A stretch of 64,000 nucleotides of DNA from Zingiber officinale (GCF_018446385.1 NC_056002.1:33528636-33592635); one strand, 5' to 3'. Counted from the stretch's first letter, positions 1 through 12,367 are shown. The notes: generated by a model from the sequence alone, not told the origin. Translations and numbers: made by a program.

Positions 1-63
1 TGGAATTGTGGAGAGGGAAAGATTAGAAAGATATTATCCTTTGCATTGTTCTCTTGAATAAAG

Positions 64-2473
64 ATGCCTAGAGAGGATGAAAGGATAAGGTCCACGCAGC
101 CAAACAAGCTAGTTGTGACTTACACGCAGCTTGATGATTTGATTTGCACTGGCTTAAAAGAGTATTTTAGATCCTCAGGTGCTGATTCTCAGTAGGTTCA
201 TTCCACTGATCCATGTGAAAATATAATGTTCCTACATCACACACTTTGATCTTTTAGTTGTCTTTCTATTTTAAATTGAAACCATTGAGTTTTCTATTTA
301 TGGAAGGGATATAAGAATATTTTATCTAATTAAGGATATATTTAGCAGTTATTGGTATGGGAGAGATCGTCCTCGCTGGCTTGGGCCTATCCCATATGAA
401 TACCCATCTCACCTTACTGGAGATCTTCCTGGTGATTATGGCTTTGATGTTGCTGGCCTGGCCAAGGATCCGGTGGCCTTCGGAAAATACTTTAAGTAGG
501 TAAACTAAGTATCACTTGCTACAATTTCTTTCTCCTTAGCTTATATTGTGATTGCTAGTTGATTGTTGGGTGTTCTCATTCTCTATGACATAACGAAGAG
601 TTTCATTCCTTGATCTATGGTTTAGTCATATCTTGTTAAAGATTCTCATAACTCCATATGGAAACATGGTTATGCTTAAGATTCAACTTATAATTTCAGT
701 TATTTATATGACCATCAAAATATTTTCAGGTTGAAGAATTTTTTAGGATTAAAGATTGAAAGTTAAGTTTAACCATATTGATGCAAGAACATCTCTTACC
801 AGTGCTTAGATCTGCACATAAACAATGTCCTGTCTTCTATACCTACCTACTCTATAAGTTTGGATGATAAATTGCATCAATAAGTCAAAGCTAGCTTTTT
901 TTTTTGTTTTGAGAGGTGAATCCATCTCGATCATCAACTGTAACATCTTCTGGTGAAAGGTATGTCAACCAAAATCCGAATGATGGTTATGACATTATTA
1001 TCTCACTAAGGCCAAGGGAACAAAATAGAAAAGGTCTGATGAATTTATTTACTTGATATGCGCATGCTGGTTCTAGATAATAGTGAGTGGTATGCACACC
1101 TTCATTAAGTTTAATAAATGATAGGTAATTAGGTAAGATATGAAGACCACCTCGAATGGTATATATCTCTGTGTGTGACACTCGAATTTGATCAGACCAT
1201 TGATATTCTCGTATGGTAGTTATTCCTGATATATTGGACATGTAGAGTAGTATCACATACGGTACAAGTAATTCCATGCCAATTGGAGACATCATGAATA
1301 GCAATATCGTAATGTTTGATAAGTAATTATCTGGCAAACAATGTCTCAAATCTCATTCTATGCCATGGTTCCAATCCCCGAATGGAATGAAATTTGTGCT
1401 GTGGTGGTGCCAATGGGGGTGCTGAGATATAAAATTCATAGGATCTTGAATTTTTATGATTTGTTCAAATGTGAAGTTCAACTATCATGGCGATGACTAA
1501 TTTGTTTTTAATAACATAAAATGTGCTGATTTTTTTTAAAGTTCAACACCCTCTAATTTTAACAAATGCTCATGCAGCTACGAAATTCTACATGCTCGTT
1601 GGGCAATGCTAGCATCTCTTGGTGTTATTGTCCCTGAGTTGTTAGCTGAACTTGGTGTCGTCCAATTCATCGAGCCTGTGTGGTGGAAAGTTGGGTACGC
1701 AAAGCTTCAGGTAAGGGGTCTGACGCAATTCATACTCAAGTATCTTAATCTCTATTAAGCGGAATTGTTGTCTGTTTATTGGGAGGCCTCGAGACAGCTT
1801 TCATAATTACATGATTCAAACAATTTGAAAAAGTATATCAGTACGTCGGTCTTCAATTATGGATTCTGGCAGGTTGATGTATATTTACATATTATGTGTG
1901 GTCTTTCAGAACTTTGTTTTTGCCCAATTGGTTGCTCCTTTGCAAATGTTTGAATCAGTTGAGTTCGACATTTAATGCATTTCTTAACGACATGATTTCT
2001 CTCGCAGGGTGATACACTGGACTACTTGGGCATTCCTGGACTTCGTATAGCGGGTGGGCAAGGTGTCCTCATAATCGCAATCTGTCAAGCTCTTCTAATG
2101 GTAATCACGACTTCCATTATGCAATCTACTCAAGTGTTCTCTCAAGTAGATGGATTACCAATAATCTTAGGTCGGACCGGAGTATGCTCGATACTGTGGG
2201 ATTGAGGCTCTGGAGCCACTGGGTTTGTATTTGCCTGGGGACATAAACTATCCAGGAGGCATACTTTTCGATCCTCTGGGGCTTTCTTCTGACCCAGAAG
2301 CTTTCGAGGAGCTCAAAGTGAAAGAGATAAAAAATGGTAGGCTGGCAATGGTGGCTTGGATCGGCTTCTATCTTCAAGCAGCTGTTACAGGAAAAGGTCC
2401 AATTAGGAACCTTTTTGAACACTTAGCAGATCCTTTCCACAACAATATCACTTCTCTTATTCATCATCTATAG
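64..2473 (+). CDS. LHCB7: Chlorophyll a/b-binding protein, LHCB7 type, 5' end probably off window
   Basis: This is a thylakoid light-harvesting antenna protein of the rare LHCB7 group. Five exons join in frame: 64-191, 349-495, 1578-1710, 2008-2100 and 2171-2473, giving 267 residues and a stop. All introns are GT-AG. Seen: [20 protein letters not shown] near the start, then [11 protein letters not shown], the first chlorophyll helix with [48 protein letters not shown], and the last helix with [19 protein letters not shown]. The E-x-x-H-x-R and E-x-x-N-x-R chlorophyll and salt-bridge residues are present. The order matches LHCB7 better than ordinary LHCB1-6. An in-frame stop at 55-57 is followed by a pyrimidine-rich stretch and AG at 62-63, so 64 is probably a splice acceptor and the transit peptide lies upstream. 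A start at the ATG at 64 is the alternative. No break is seen. Confidence 0.92.
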
Positions 2474-3570
2474 CAAGCGAAAATGAAAGTAAGCTCAACA
2501 ATCTCATCATCTTCCGCTTCCGATTTCCTCGCAATCCTCATCGAGCTGTAACAATCTTCTTGCAAGTTAACATGATTGTGTATATTGTAGTTGATTTCAC
2601 AAAATTAGGAGGAAATGGTGCAATTCCAACTAGTGATTAACCTTTTTTTTTTGGTAAATGCATGTACATGATTTTCCATAATATTTTCATTTCTTTGCTC
2701 GGTTGAATTTATTTAGTTGAAGAATTTGGCTAAAAGCTCTTATTTTTCATGAGAGTGTGAATTAGGGCACCTTTTGACATTGTATTTGTCAAATGACAAT
2801 AGTTTTTCCCTCGAATATTTGAAATCGACACTCATAACAATCTTCTACTTGCTTTGATACCTAACAATTAATTAAACATTTTTTAAATTTATGTATTATC
2901 TTAAAAGTATCAATTGGTTGCTTGTTTTCTTCCTGGAAGAATTAGGTTAATTTATCCTTAAAATTCTTTTTTTTTAAAAAAAAAAAGCAAAGCATGATTG
3001 CCTTTTTCATTAAAGTCTATTGAAAAAAATAGTGGATAAAAATTAAAAGGACATTTTTTATTAGAATCCTTTCATTTTTATTTATTATCAAAATGGTATC
3101 TTATTTTGTTTCAGTATATGTTTATTTTTAAAAACATTTTAGTTTTCAATGTTGTTATGGTAATTACTGCTATAATAGAATATTTTAACTTTATTCAATA
3201 TTAATAATATTATATTATAATAATTACAGTTCATAACTACTATAATATAAATACTTCATTTTAATCCATACTCATTAACAATAATTATAATAGTTATAAA
3301 ACCTAATTGTTAGGTTTGTGTGATTGTAATAGTTATAGAATTATCACAATTGTGTAACACTCCTAGAATTGTAGGCAGAAAATAAAGATATTTTTATAAT
3401 AAAAGATATAGAGTGATCTTTTGATTTATTTTTTTTTGTTTAATTTTAATTTGATTTTTTTTAAATAATAAAATTTCAAAAATGATTCAATTAATCTAAT
3501 TGGGCATCTTAATGGGTCAAAGCCCAAACTAAAATGTTCTATGAACCCATATATATCTATCTATCGTTAG
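2474..3570. other. AT-rich intergenic spacer
   Basis: This is the 3' flank of the antenna gene followed by AT-rich spacer. Around 3150-3350 it holds repeated words such as ataatag, ttataat and agttataa, which recur near 34600 and 37090, suggesting a decayed dispersed repeat. No coding region is supported. Confidence 0.5.
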
Positions 3571-3732
3571 ATCAGATCCTCAGATCTCACGAACGGACTC
3601 GATGAAATCTAGGATTTCCTCAGCTTCTATAAATGTCGTAGGGTTTTCGTTATTTGCCTCTGCTTCTCTTTCGTCCGCGGCCGCCGCCTCCTCCTCCTCC
3701 TCCTCAGTCTCCTCTCTCTCTTCCCATTTGCG
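3505..3732 (+). promoter_or_regulatory. eL6 promoter and leader: site II-like, TATA-like and telo-box motifs
   Basis: Upstream of the eL6 start are GGGTCAAAGCCCAAAC around 3513-3528 (site II-like), a TATA-like run tatatatct near 3550, and TAGGGTTT at 3639-3646, the reverse of the plant telo-box AAACCCTA. The leader from about 3656 to 3725 is strongly CT-rich. The telo-box and site II pair is typical of plant ribosomal-protein genes. The motif role is known from other plants. The transcription start here is inferred. Confidence 0.55.
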
Positions 3733-5493
3733 ATGGCGCCGTCTAAGCCCAGGAGCAAGAGCCGGAACCCTCTCCTTATTCCCGGCATCGGAAAGTTCTC
3801 GCGTTCCAAGATGTACCACAAGCGCGGCATCTGGGCTATAAAGGCGAAGCACGGCGGGACCTTCCCTCGCCACGACCCCAAGCCCGCTGCTCCTGAGCCG
3901 GCGTCGAAGAAGCCCCCAAAATTCTACCCCGCTGACGATGTCAAGACCCCCGTGCCCAATCGCCGCAAGCCCAAGCCAGCAAAACTCAGGTTTCGTTATT
4001 TTATGGTTCTTGATGTTATCTTTTTCATAAAGTAGGATGTTTTTTTTTACTGATTTGGTTTTATTTGGTGATATAGAGCCAGCATTACCCCAGGAACGGT
4101 TCTCATCCTCCTCGCGGGCAGGTTCATGGGGAAGAGAGTGGTTTTCCTTAAGCAGTTACCTTCCGGATTACTTCTTATCACTGGTAATTCGATTCATCAT
4201 TTGCAAAGAGAATCATTCCATTGACATATGGGTAACTTTGGGCATGTAATTTGATTCATCAACAATTTGTATACCACTTCTGGTTCTTGTCGCAGAGCTG
4301 ACTACCCAAATATAGTTTTTATGGCATTTTAGGCTGTCTTTTTATGAACATGACGAGTAGGTCATTAAGGAGTTTACTATATATATATATATATATTTGA
4401 AAAATAATTTACCATATTTTGAACTTGATGCACATTCAAGTTTTATTCATGAAGTGATTGGTTATGGTCAATATGTATGTTTATTGTATGCATGACATTT
4501 TTTGATTCAAATGAAGTGTTTGTGCCATTGACAAGAGTAACAATTGTAATTATGAGATTTCATTACTCATTTTGATTCAGTAAATTGTTACATATTGAAA
4601 ATGGATCGGAGTGATAGTCCACTATTGCTGCTTGCTATTTAGATACTGATGATCAGACAGTCAATTCTGCTTATATCGATAAAATCATATCTGAATATAA
4701 CCATTTTGGATGAAACTGTTTGATTCTTCTCAAGTGGACAATTTTTGGTTTAGTTTTATGTAATTAGTTTCATAGGGACCTTGTGCCATATGGTTATTAA
4801 TTATTTGGCTTTGGAGCTTGAATTTCCTCTTAATTGAGCGTATATTTATTCTGGTTTGTTTTGGATTTAAATTTAACTTTCAATTAATTTTTCACGTTGT
4901 TTCCCCTCAGAACGCGCAATGTTGACTGATCTCTTGTTGTTCATAGTTTTATTACGTTGGTATTCTTATTTTCTATGCTTAATCCGGGTCCAAAATATGT
5001 CATGTGGTGATCTTAGTCAGCCTTTTGTCATATTTCAATCTAAGCTATTTCCAAAGTTTCATTGTATGCTTAATCTTGTAGGCCCTTTCACTGTTAATGG
5101 GGTACCCTTAAGAAGGGTTAATCAAGCTTATGTTATAGCTACTTCAACTAAAGTTGACATATCTGGTGTCAATGTTGATAAGTTTGATGATAAATACTTT
5201 GCAAAGGATAAAAAAAAGGCGTACAAGAAAAGCGAAAGCTCATTTTTTGAGACTGAGAAACAGGTATTGCAGTAGATCTGTACACCAATTGCCTTCATCA
5301 TCTCCTCTATAATGCTTATCCACATTCATTTGCAATGCAGGAAAAAAAGCTGCCTCAACAGAAGAAAGACGATCAGAAGGCGGTTGACACTCCACTCATT
5401 AAGGCTATTGAAGCAGTGGAGTATTTGAGAGGTTACCTCGGGACAAAATTCACCCTCAGGTCTGGAACGAAGCCTCATGAGCTACAATTTTAA
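3733..5493 (+). CDS. RPL6: 60S ribosomal protein eL6
   Basis: This is a structural protein of the cytosolic large ribosomal subunit. Four exons join in frame: 3733-3989, 4077-4183, 5082-5263 and 5341-5493, giving 232 residues, the usual plant eL6 length. All introns are GT-AG. Seen: a basic N-terminus [20 protein letters not shown], then [17 protein letters not shown], the core [20 protein letters not shown] and [34 protein letters not shown], and a C-terminal [20 protein letters not shown]. The start is the first ATG after a CT-rich leader, in the context gcgATGGcg. The gene is intact. Intron 2 is about 0.9 kb and includes a short AT microsatellite near 4378. A convergent decayed gene follows on the other strand. 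Confidence 0.96.
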
Positions 5494-6090
5494 ATGGTAG
5501 TTTGATTGTTATGTGTCTTTCTTTGCATGAAGCATAATTTTATGGAGTTTGTAACTGACTTTAATTTCCTTTGCGTTCTTACTCAAGTAAGATTTTTGCT
5601 GTCAGGATCACTTGGTTATCTACTAGACTGTTATAAATTTTATCCTTCATGATCTGTTTGGATTATATTCTATTCAATCATATCTGTCTTTATTCATTTT
5701 ACACGGTTGTTTTTCCTTTGCGTGAATCTTACTAAAGTATTAGAAGAAATGAATCATTCATATTTTCTTCTGTATTTAACTTTCCAAAAAAGCTTTTTGA
5801 GCTTGATCTTCTGGTAGTCACTTAAAATCTCATATCTATGGGAGCCTTTGCTTGGGTGTGTTGGTGTTTAGAGCGTGGTTTGAAAACTTACTGTTTCTGG
5901 TGAAATGGTTGAAATGTATGTTCTAGAAAATTATAGAAATTTAGTATCATTTGACACCAATGCTTTGTTATGGTAGATTAGAGGTTGAAGGAGGAAGACG
6001 CAACCAAAGGATTATTTTTAGTAATATACATGTCTAAAGGGAAATTTACAAATGTTATAGTTTTTGCTTGTATACTAGGAAATACTTGAC
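5494..6090. other. Spacer between convergent genes
   Basis: This is the 3' flank of eL6, with T-rich words and no further coding signal. It runs into the tail of the decayed EF-hand gene on the opposite strand. Confidence 0.5.
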
Positions 6091-6099
6091 AAGCACAAC

Positions 6100-7850
6100 T
6101 TCACTCATCTTCTTGAATGTCACCATTCCATTCTTGCCCCAGTCCTCTTCTGTAGCAAACAAAACATGGTTAAGTAAACAATTTGGAGTTGAGTTGGTAT
6201 TACGGTCAATAGTCAATCGTAGTGTGTCAAACTTATTAATTAGGTGGCACAATCAGGTGAATTCAGGATGAATTTCATTGAGACTGAGAAGGCTACAGCT
6301 GGTTGGGGTGCCTGTGAGGTTTTAAGTTCGGCCATGGTGAGAAGTGCTTTTGTCTCAAGTGCTGTATAAGGCTGTTGGGCTCAGACCGAAGTTGATGGTC
6401 CGTGGTTTAGGGTTTCATTTGTAGTATAAACCATCTCTATCTTGCTAACAAATCCATCCTTATTCTTATCAAGAACACAAAAGAATTAACTAGTATCTCA
6501 AAAGTTGTCTCAAGTTCTACCAACCACATCCGGGAATTCTAGCATTGTACTCATGGAAGAACTAAGTTTGAAGTCCCATTGCAAATTTTTACTGCTAAAA
6601 AGAAAAACAAATATATGAACTCTCGAAAAAAAAATCTAAAATAACCTTAAAAAAAGCCTGTTATTAAACCAAATTCTTTCACTCAGAGTAGAAAAGGATT
6701 TCAGATATTCTATTCAAATTCAGTAGAACATACAATCCACCCTCGTTACAGACGGATCAAATACTATAAACGATTTATATGATTAAGCAGCCTGCTCCAG
6801 ATTGTTCAGACTATTATGGACCTTTGCGAATGGTTCCTCCGTTGTTGTTTTGTAATCCTGTAAACAAAAGATTCCAATTCCATACGTGATAGCTATCAAA
6901 TTAGCTGGATTCAGCAAATTTTGTGATTATGTAAGCTACATGAACAAAACTCAAGTAAAGCTAATCAAGGGTGACTTGGATGAAACATTTTGACAGAGAG
7001 ATACAAAGCACTCCAAGGATACTGTTTATGAGCTGTTGGCTCCTCTAGAAGATAAACAGGGCACAGAAGGACGATAAACGCATTAAATTTCATGCCCATG
7101 TTGTCATCTATGTCACATGCTAAAAAAAGATCGTGAATCTCCTCCTCATTAAAGGGAATTTCAAGCTTCTGAAAACAATGCTTCAGCTCTTCTTGATCAA
7201 TCGCGCCATTGGAATCTTCATCTACAAAAATGAATTATAAAAGAATGAGCCAAAATGGCAGGCATTTATGCAAAGTAACATTGACTGAATATTTCAGCTC
7301 GTTGCAAATTACAATATTCCGCATCAGAAAGGGCTCATCTGTTATCAAAAATACAATTTCAATGATGTCCAAACTATTAAGATCGGTCAGTCCGGTGCAC
7401 GAATATGCCATTAGTGAAGGGTCCCAAGAAAGAGTTGGACCAATATTACCTTGTATTTTTTTACATGCGGCTATTTTAACAACTCTGACCTCAAGATTAC
7501 TCTTCTTTTCTTGGCCCGTGATAGTTAGTCATAAGCTACTAAACTAAAGCTTGTTTTGATGGGTTTACTGTCAATTACAAGAATCTAAAGTCAAGTTAAT
7601 CACAGTTTCAGTACTAGATGCTAGCCCAGAACTTCTATTATTGATTTTCCTTGTGTGCCTTGTGAAATGAAGATTCAACTTACCAAACTGCTCGTAAATG
7701 GAATTGCAACTCCTGATACTTTCATCAATTTTTGGAAATTCAAAATGATGCTATCAAATGACTTCGCTGAAGTTGCATTCAATGCCCTTCGCCGCATTGT
7801 GCCTCGACCATCTTCGCATCAAGCTTTGATTCTGAATCATGAATCATTTC
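6100..7850 (-). pseudogene. Calmodulin-like EF-hand protein, CML21/22 type, frame-broken
   Basis: This looks like a calcium-sensor gene of the CML21/22 type. On the minus strand, in gene order, one sees a piece with SESKLDAKMVEA and AKSFDSIILNF (about 7684-7845), an exon reading DEDSNGAIDQEELKHCFQ, EEEIHDLFLACDIDDNMG and FIVLLCPVYLLEEP (7221 down to about 6970), a piece with ELETTFEILVNSFV then DKNKDGFVSKIEM (about 6425-6545), and EEDWGKNGMVTFKK (about 6105-6153). The first exon's donor (GTAAG at 7679-7683) and the next acceptor at 7222-7225 rebuild QFDED across the junction. Three small indels break the frame: two extra bases near 7799-7802, one missing base near 7734, and one missing near 6470. 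The C-terminal tail after the last EF-hand is also unlike the family. A GC-richer patch at 8380-8480 may be the old first exon or leader. Small assembly errors are the alternative to decay. Confidence 0.75.
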
Positions 7851-8489
7851 GTTCTCTTGAGATGATCTAATGGCTAACATATGAAGTGTTGTCATCATAA
7901 GATTTAGGGATTGAACCATAACTAAAATAAATATCTCCCTTATATTAATCCTGAGATAAATTGATGGGGATACTGGGAGTAAGCCTACAATTCTAAACCA
8001 CTTCGCCTTAGCGAGTGGCTTTTCCCAAGCGCACCGACCATATATGTAGAATCAATAGCATAGCAGGAACGCTATTTACCTGGAAAAGAATTCAGAACCC
8101 TATTTCCCAACGCGTAGAAGAAAATGAGTAGGTTTTCATAGAAGTTTGCAAAACTATGAATTCACGAAGAACAAATGATTCACAAAAACCGAAACTATCA
8201 AAAGGCCAACCGAAGCATCTCGATCGTCGCAAGTATACTTTCGCAGAAACCGATACTTACGGGGCACAGTCGCACAGACAGAAAACGCCAGCACAGAAAA
8301 TAGAAAATAGAAAGGAAAAAAACAAACATAGCCCTGCACCAGAACAAAAGAGGGGATTTTGACTCTGGCCTGAATCTGATGCTTCCCATGCCCTTCGGCA
8401 GTCCATCAAGCGACGCCGACCGATGAGGCCGCTAGGTTCGTTGATCGGAGCGGAGGGTTCCGCTGGGATCGGGATCTCGAAGCAGACTA

Positions 8490-9238
8490 ACTGGAGTATT
8501 TCATATTAATTATTTTATCTAACAATTTTACCTTTGTCAGTAAAAAAATTTTACATCAATTATTTGCTTTTAGGGAATAGATTTTAATTCCGTAAATTAT
8601 CATATGATGTAGTAAAAATAGATATCTAAATTTAATAAAATAATTTTTTAAATTTAAATTATATATTTTAAATAAGGAAACTCGTATGAGATTCTAAACT
8701 CGTCGTTTCCTAGGAGAGAAAGAAACGAGAATTTTCTCCTTATATATGTTCTATATATAAAATTAGGATGTATGTTTTAAATAAAATAAAATGCGATGAT
8801 TCCCCTGAATTTAGTCCAGCCGCGGTCTAATGACTTCCGGACATGCGGTCGGTTGAACCGTGGTTGGGTCCAGTTTCGAAAGCATTGGTCCCACCACACG
8901 TGTGTCAGCCATCAGCCCATCAACACCTTTTCTTGTTCACGCCAATGGAAGCTACAGTTGGCCTACTTGTCATTTGTGATGCGCAATGATTCCCACTCTC
9001 AGCCGGTTTCATTATCTCTAATAATAATAATAATAATATAAAATAATTTATTATATATATAATTGTATATATATATATATATATATACATTTTTGTCCGT
9101 AGATAAAATTTTAAACTATCCTAATTTTAAAATTATCAAATCCCGTACCCACTTTTCATTTTATCATTATCGTCAAATCAATTCGACAAGAAAAATAAAT
9201 CAATCGATTGATTTTTTTCAATCGAATCGATTTCATTC
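8490..9238. other. Spacer with microsatellites
   Basis: No gene is supported. The stretch holds an (AAT)n tract around 9018-9040 and an (AT)n tract at about 9052-9090. The rest is unremarkable AT-rich sequence with one GC-richer patch at 8800-9000 that shows no protein I recognise. Confidence 0.5.
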
Positions 9239-9239
9239 T

Positions 9240-10380
9240 GTTTGAAAAATCTATAAATTAGTTTTGATCAAAAATATTTAATGAATCTAAAGACCTTGAA
9301 ATGATATGAAATTAGTTCATATATATTCGTCTAGTTCTCCTAATTTTAAAAATGTTATCAAATATCAATTTGACCAAATATATTAAGAACAATTATTTTT
9401 TAAACATGAATTAATTTTTCAGACACATTTGTGTTCAAAAAATATTGTTCTCAATATATTTGGTTAAATTGATCATGTTTGATAGTATTTTAATAATCAG
9501 GAAAACTATACAAACACATAGGAAATGGTTTCATATAATTTTGAGGTCTCTAAGTCGATCAGTTGATTTTATCGAAACCGGCTAATGGATCTAGAGACCT
9601 TCAAATGATATGAGAACAGTTCTTATGTGTTCGTCTAGTTATCCTAGTTGCAAGTATACTATCAAATATCAATTTGATGTAATACATTGATAGCAGTGAT
9701 TATTTTAAAACTATGACCGAATGAATTTAAATAAAATCAATGTAAGTTCATTCAGCCAAAAATCGGTTAATGGACCTAGAGAGTTTGAAATGAAGTGAAA
9801 CCAGATTCTATGAGTTATTCTAGTTCTTATGATTATATCTATACCCTCAAATATCAATTTGACCCAATATATTGAGAGCAGTGATTTTTCGAACACGAAT
9901 TAATTTTTAGACATATTTATGTTTTAAAAAATCACTGCTCTCAATATATTTAGTCAAATTAATATTTGATAATATTTTTACAATTAGTAGAACTAGATGA
10001 ACATATAGTAACTGGTTTCATATCATTTCTAGATCTTTAGGTCCATTAGTCAGTTTTGGCCAAAATCGATTGATAGACTTAAATACCTCGAAATGGCATG
10101 AAACTAGTTTCTATTTGTTCATCTAGTTATTCTGATTGTAAAAATGTTATTAAACATTAATTTGACTGAATATATTAAGAGCAATGATTTTTTAAATACA
10201 AATTAGTTTTTCAGAAACATTCGTTTTAAAAAAAATCACCGCTCTTAATATATTCAGTCAAATTGATGTTTAATAGTATTTTTACAATTATGAGAATTAA
10301 AAAAATACATAGAAACTGATTTCATGTCATTTCAATATCTCTAGGTCCATCAGTCGATTTTGACTGAAATCGACTGATTA
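9240..10380. repeat. Tandem array of large foldback (inverted-repeat) units
   Basis: The stretch contains three near-complete palindromic units and one half unit. Each left arm runs from a 'cct-gaaatgatatgaaac' word through 'ttgac-aatatatt-agagca' to a centre with 'aattaatttttcagaca'. The right arm is the reverse complement. Centres lie near 9425, 9905 and 10213. Units span about 9240-9580, 9762-10062 and 10066-10375, with a lone left arm at 9585-9720. Units are separated by short segments rich in TCGAT/ATCGA. A similar phrase, aaatcaattcga, is found at about 9176 and 10406 and may mark the outer edges. No ORF is present. This is a non-coding foldback, MITE-like. Transcription would give roughly 140-bp stems, but that is inference. 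Confidence 0.75.
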
Positions 10381-10744
10381 TTTTTTTTAAACACATAGAA
10401 AGAAATCAATTCGACTCGGTAAGAAAAATCCTCAATCACAAGTTTAACTTTGCAATTTTATTTTATAAAGTAATAATTAAGTAATATAATTTCTTTCTAA
10501 CTATCAATTGTTCCTATCTTAAATCTACTAAATTATTATCTTCTTTCTCACGGAACCCTCCCTAGACTGGATCCACATTTAAATTTTAGGTCTCCCAAAT
10601 TTGATCTTCGATCTATCACATTTTTGTTGAGGTTTCATACATTTTTTTTTCTTTTCTTCCTATCCTAAAGCTAAGGAACTGAAATGAAAGAACTGACAAA
10701 GGAGGGAGGAAATTCAGAATTTGAGCGCAGTCCCAATGTCCAAA

Positions 10745-11330
10745 AAAATTTTGTTTTCACTCAATGTAAGTAAAGTTTTATTTGTTACAACTCCCATATA
10801 CAAATATCGTTACCTAATTACCCTTTAGATTTTTTAGGTACAAAATATTCAAAAATGAGTATAATTCCTCTTAAAGTCGGCACTTTATACAAAAATCGAG
10901 TATATTTTATATCAAAATTGACCATCATATTTTTTAGGTATAAAAATCTGAAAACGAGTATAATTCCTATTAAATTCAGCACTTGACACTATAATTAAAT
11001 ATATTTTTTTATTAAATTGAGTATAACCTTTTTCTTGCTTAATATAATTCCTTCTAATTTCTGCACCATTTAACGAAAATCTAGTATATTTTTCATCCAA
11101 TTAAGTATCATTTAAAAAAAATCTAGTATATTCTCTATCCAATTGAGGTGAAAAAAGAATCGTGCTTAATTTAATAGAAAATATACTATATTATAATTTA
11201 ATATACTGAATTTAAGTGGAATTATACTCATTTTTGGACTTTTTATACTTAAAAATATTAGGGGTAATTAGGGACATATGATTGACTAGGGAGTGGAAAT
11301 AAAGATTTTTACTGCATGTAAAATTTTATT
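10745..11330. mobile_element. Foldback MITE-like element of about 0.6 kb
   Basis: The left end (gtaaagttttattt, then aactccc, acctaattaccc, ttttttaggtac, caaaaatgagtataattcc) recurs reverse-complemented at the right end (ggaattatactcatttttgg, ttaaaaatattaggggtaat, gggagtgg, aaaattttattt). The middle repeats 'gagtataattcct' and 'aaaatctagtatattt' several times. No coding capacity is seen. The superfamily is not clear, and no target duplication could be fixed because the outer ends are ragged. Confidence 0.6.
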
Positions 11331-11484
11331 TATCAATACCGATTACATGCATATTTTCCCCTAGAGATCATAATTATTAATATTGTTGAATATTATATTA
11401 TAATTATTACAACATAAATATAACTTATTTTTTTCAACACCAATCGATATTATATTATATTAACCACAAGATTGGAATTATTAT

Positions 11485-12362
11485 TGATTCTGTCCGAAAG
11501 CTGAATTAACGGACGCTGGGCACGTGGCGCTCTCCGGTTGCTGACGTGGGTTTTCGAATGCTGGTGCGAACTTCCGGCGATCCTGCAAAGAAGTCGGGCC
11601 GGGAAGGGGTTCCCGGGCGGCGACCCTCCGACGCTCAAGTCAGGCAAGCTAATAGTGAGGAAGTGGCTGCAAAAATTGTAGAACGCGTACCTCCGGCGAA
11701 GTATAAGGCTCTTTATATAGAGCGGTGAAAGAGCTCATGCACACCTACCAAGGCAAATACGTGTCCTTAGCTCATACCTTGGTATGTGTTTGTTAGAAAG
11801 CTTACCTGACACCATACTGCTACAGTCCCGGCACGTCTTCGATGGGACAAAAGAACACCTTACCGCCAGATTTGGAGTATGGCCTAGTCATAGGACTTGA
11901 CAGCTGTCATAAGATGTTCCTTGTCCTTCTCTCTCTACTCCATGCCGGAGCGTCCGGCCGGCCGGCACTCATCTCCCGTCCAAGGGCCGGCACTCATCTC
12001 CCGTCCGGCCAGCCGACACTCATCTCACGTCCAGCCTGCCGGCATTCACATCACGTCCGACCCCCCATATGCATCGGTATGCTGGGGAGATCCTCGGTAA
12101 GGTGCTATGTGGGGACTACTAACAGTATGTTACCTTATGTCTACGGCCGAGCATGACTTCCGCTCGGCCCTTCGTTACTGTTCAATCGAGCGCCGGAACC
12201 CCGACCCCTGTCGGGGCGCCTTTTACCATCGGTTATTTACCGACCGGCCGACCGGGGGGTTGGCCGACCGGTCCGCCCTTCTCCGAACGGCCATCTGGCA
12301 CGTTGACTTCCATGTGACGTTAACCCCTCAAAATGAGGGTTCCTGTTCTAACCACCGAATCA
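11485..12362 (+). mobile_element. Solo LTR, probably Ty3/gypsy type
   Basis: This is an 878-bp LTR fossil with ends TGATTC and GAATCA and a perfect 5-bp target duplication attat at 11480-11484 and 12363-12367. Inside are the words CCCTCCGACGCTCAAGTCAG around 11622-11641 and a TATA-like tttatata near 11712. No internal retrotransposon region adjoins it, so it is a solo LTR left by recombination. Two others of the same general type are at 28051-28802 and 38859-39514. Assignment to Ty3/gypsy is inferred from layout only. Confidence 0.85.
11955..12063 (+). repeat. Short tandem repeat inside the solo LTR
   Basis: Four imperfect units of about 26-27 bp follow the pattern GCCGGCACTCATCTCCCGTCC. They lie in the transcribed half of the LTR, after its TATA-like site. 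Units differ by a few bases each. Confidence 0.75.
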
Positions 12363-12367
12363 ATTAT

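Noticed and set aside
987-1349. Minus-strand open frame of 120 codons
   Set aside because: It lies in intron sequence of the LHCB7 gene, has no recognisable domain and no support from splice or codon use.
9052-9090. AT palindrome as a possible cruciform or origin
   Set aside because: It is a plain (AT)n microsatellite with no associated features.
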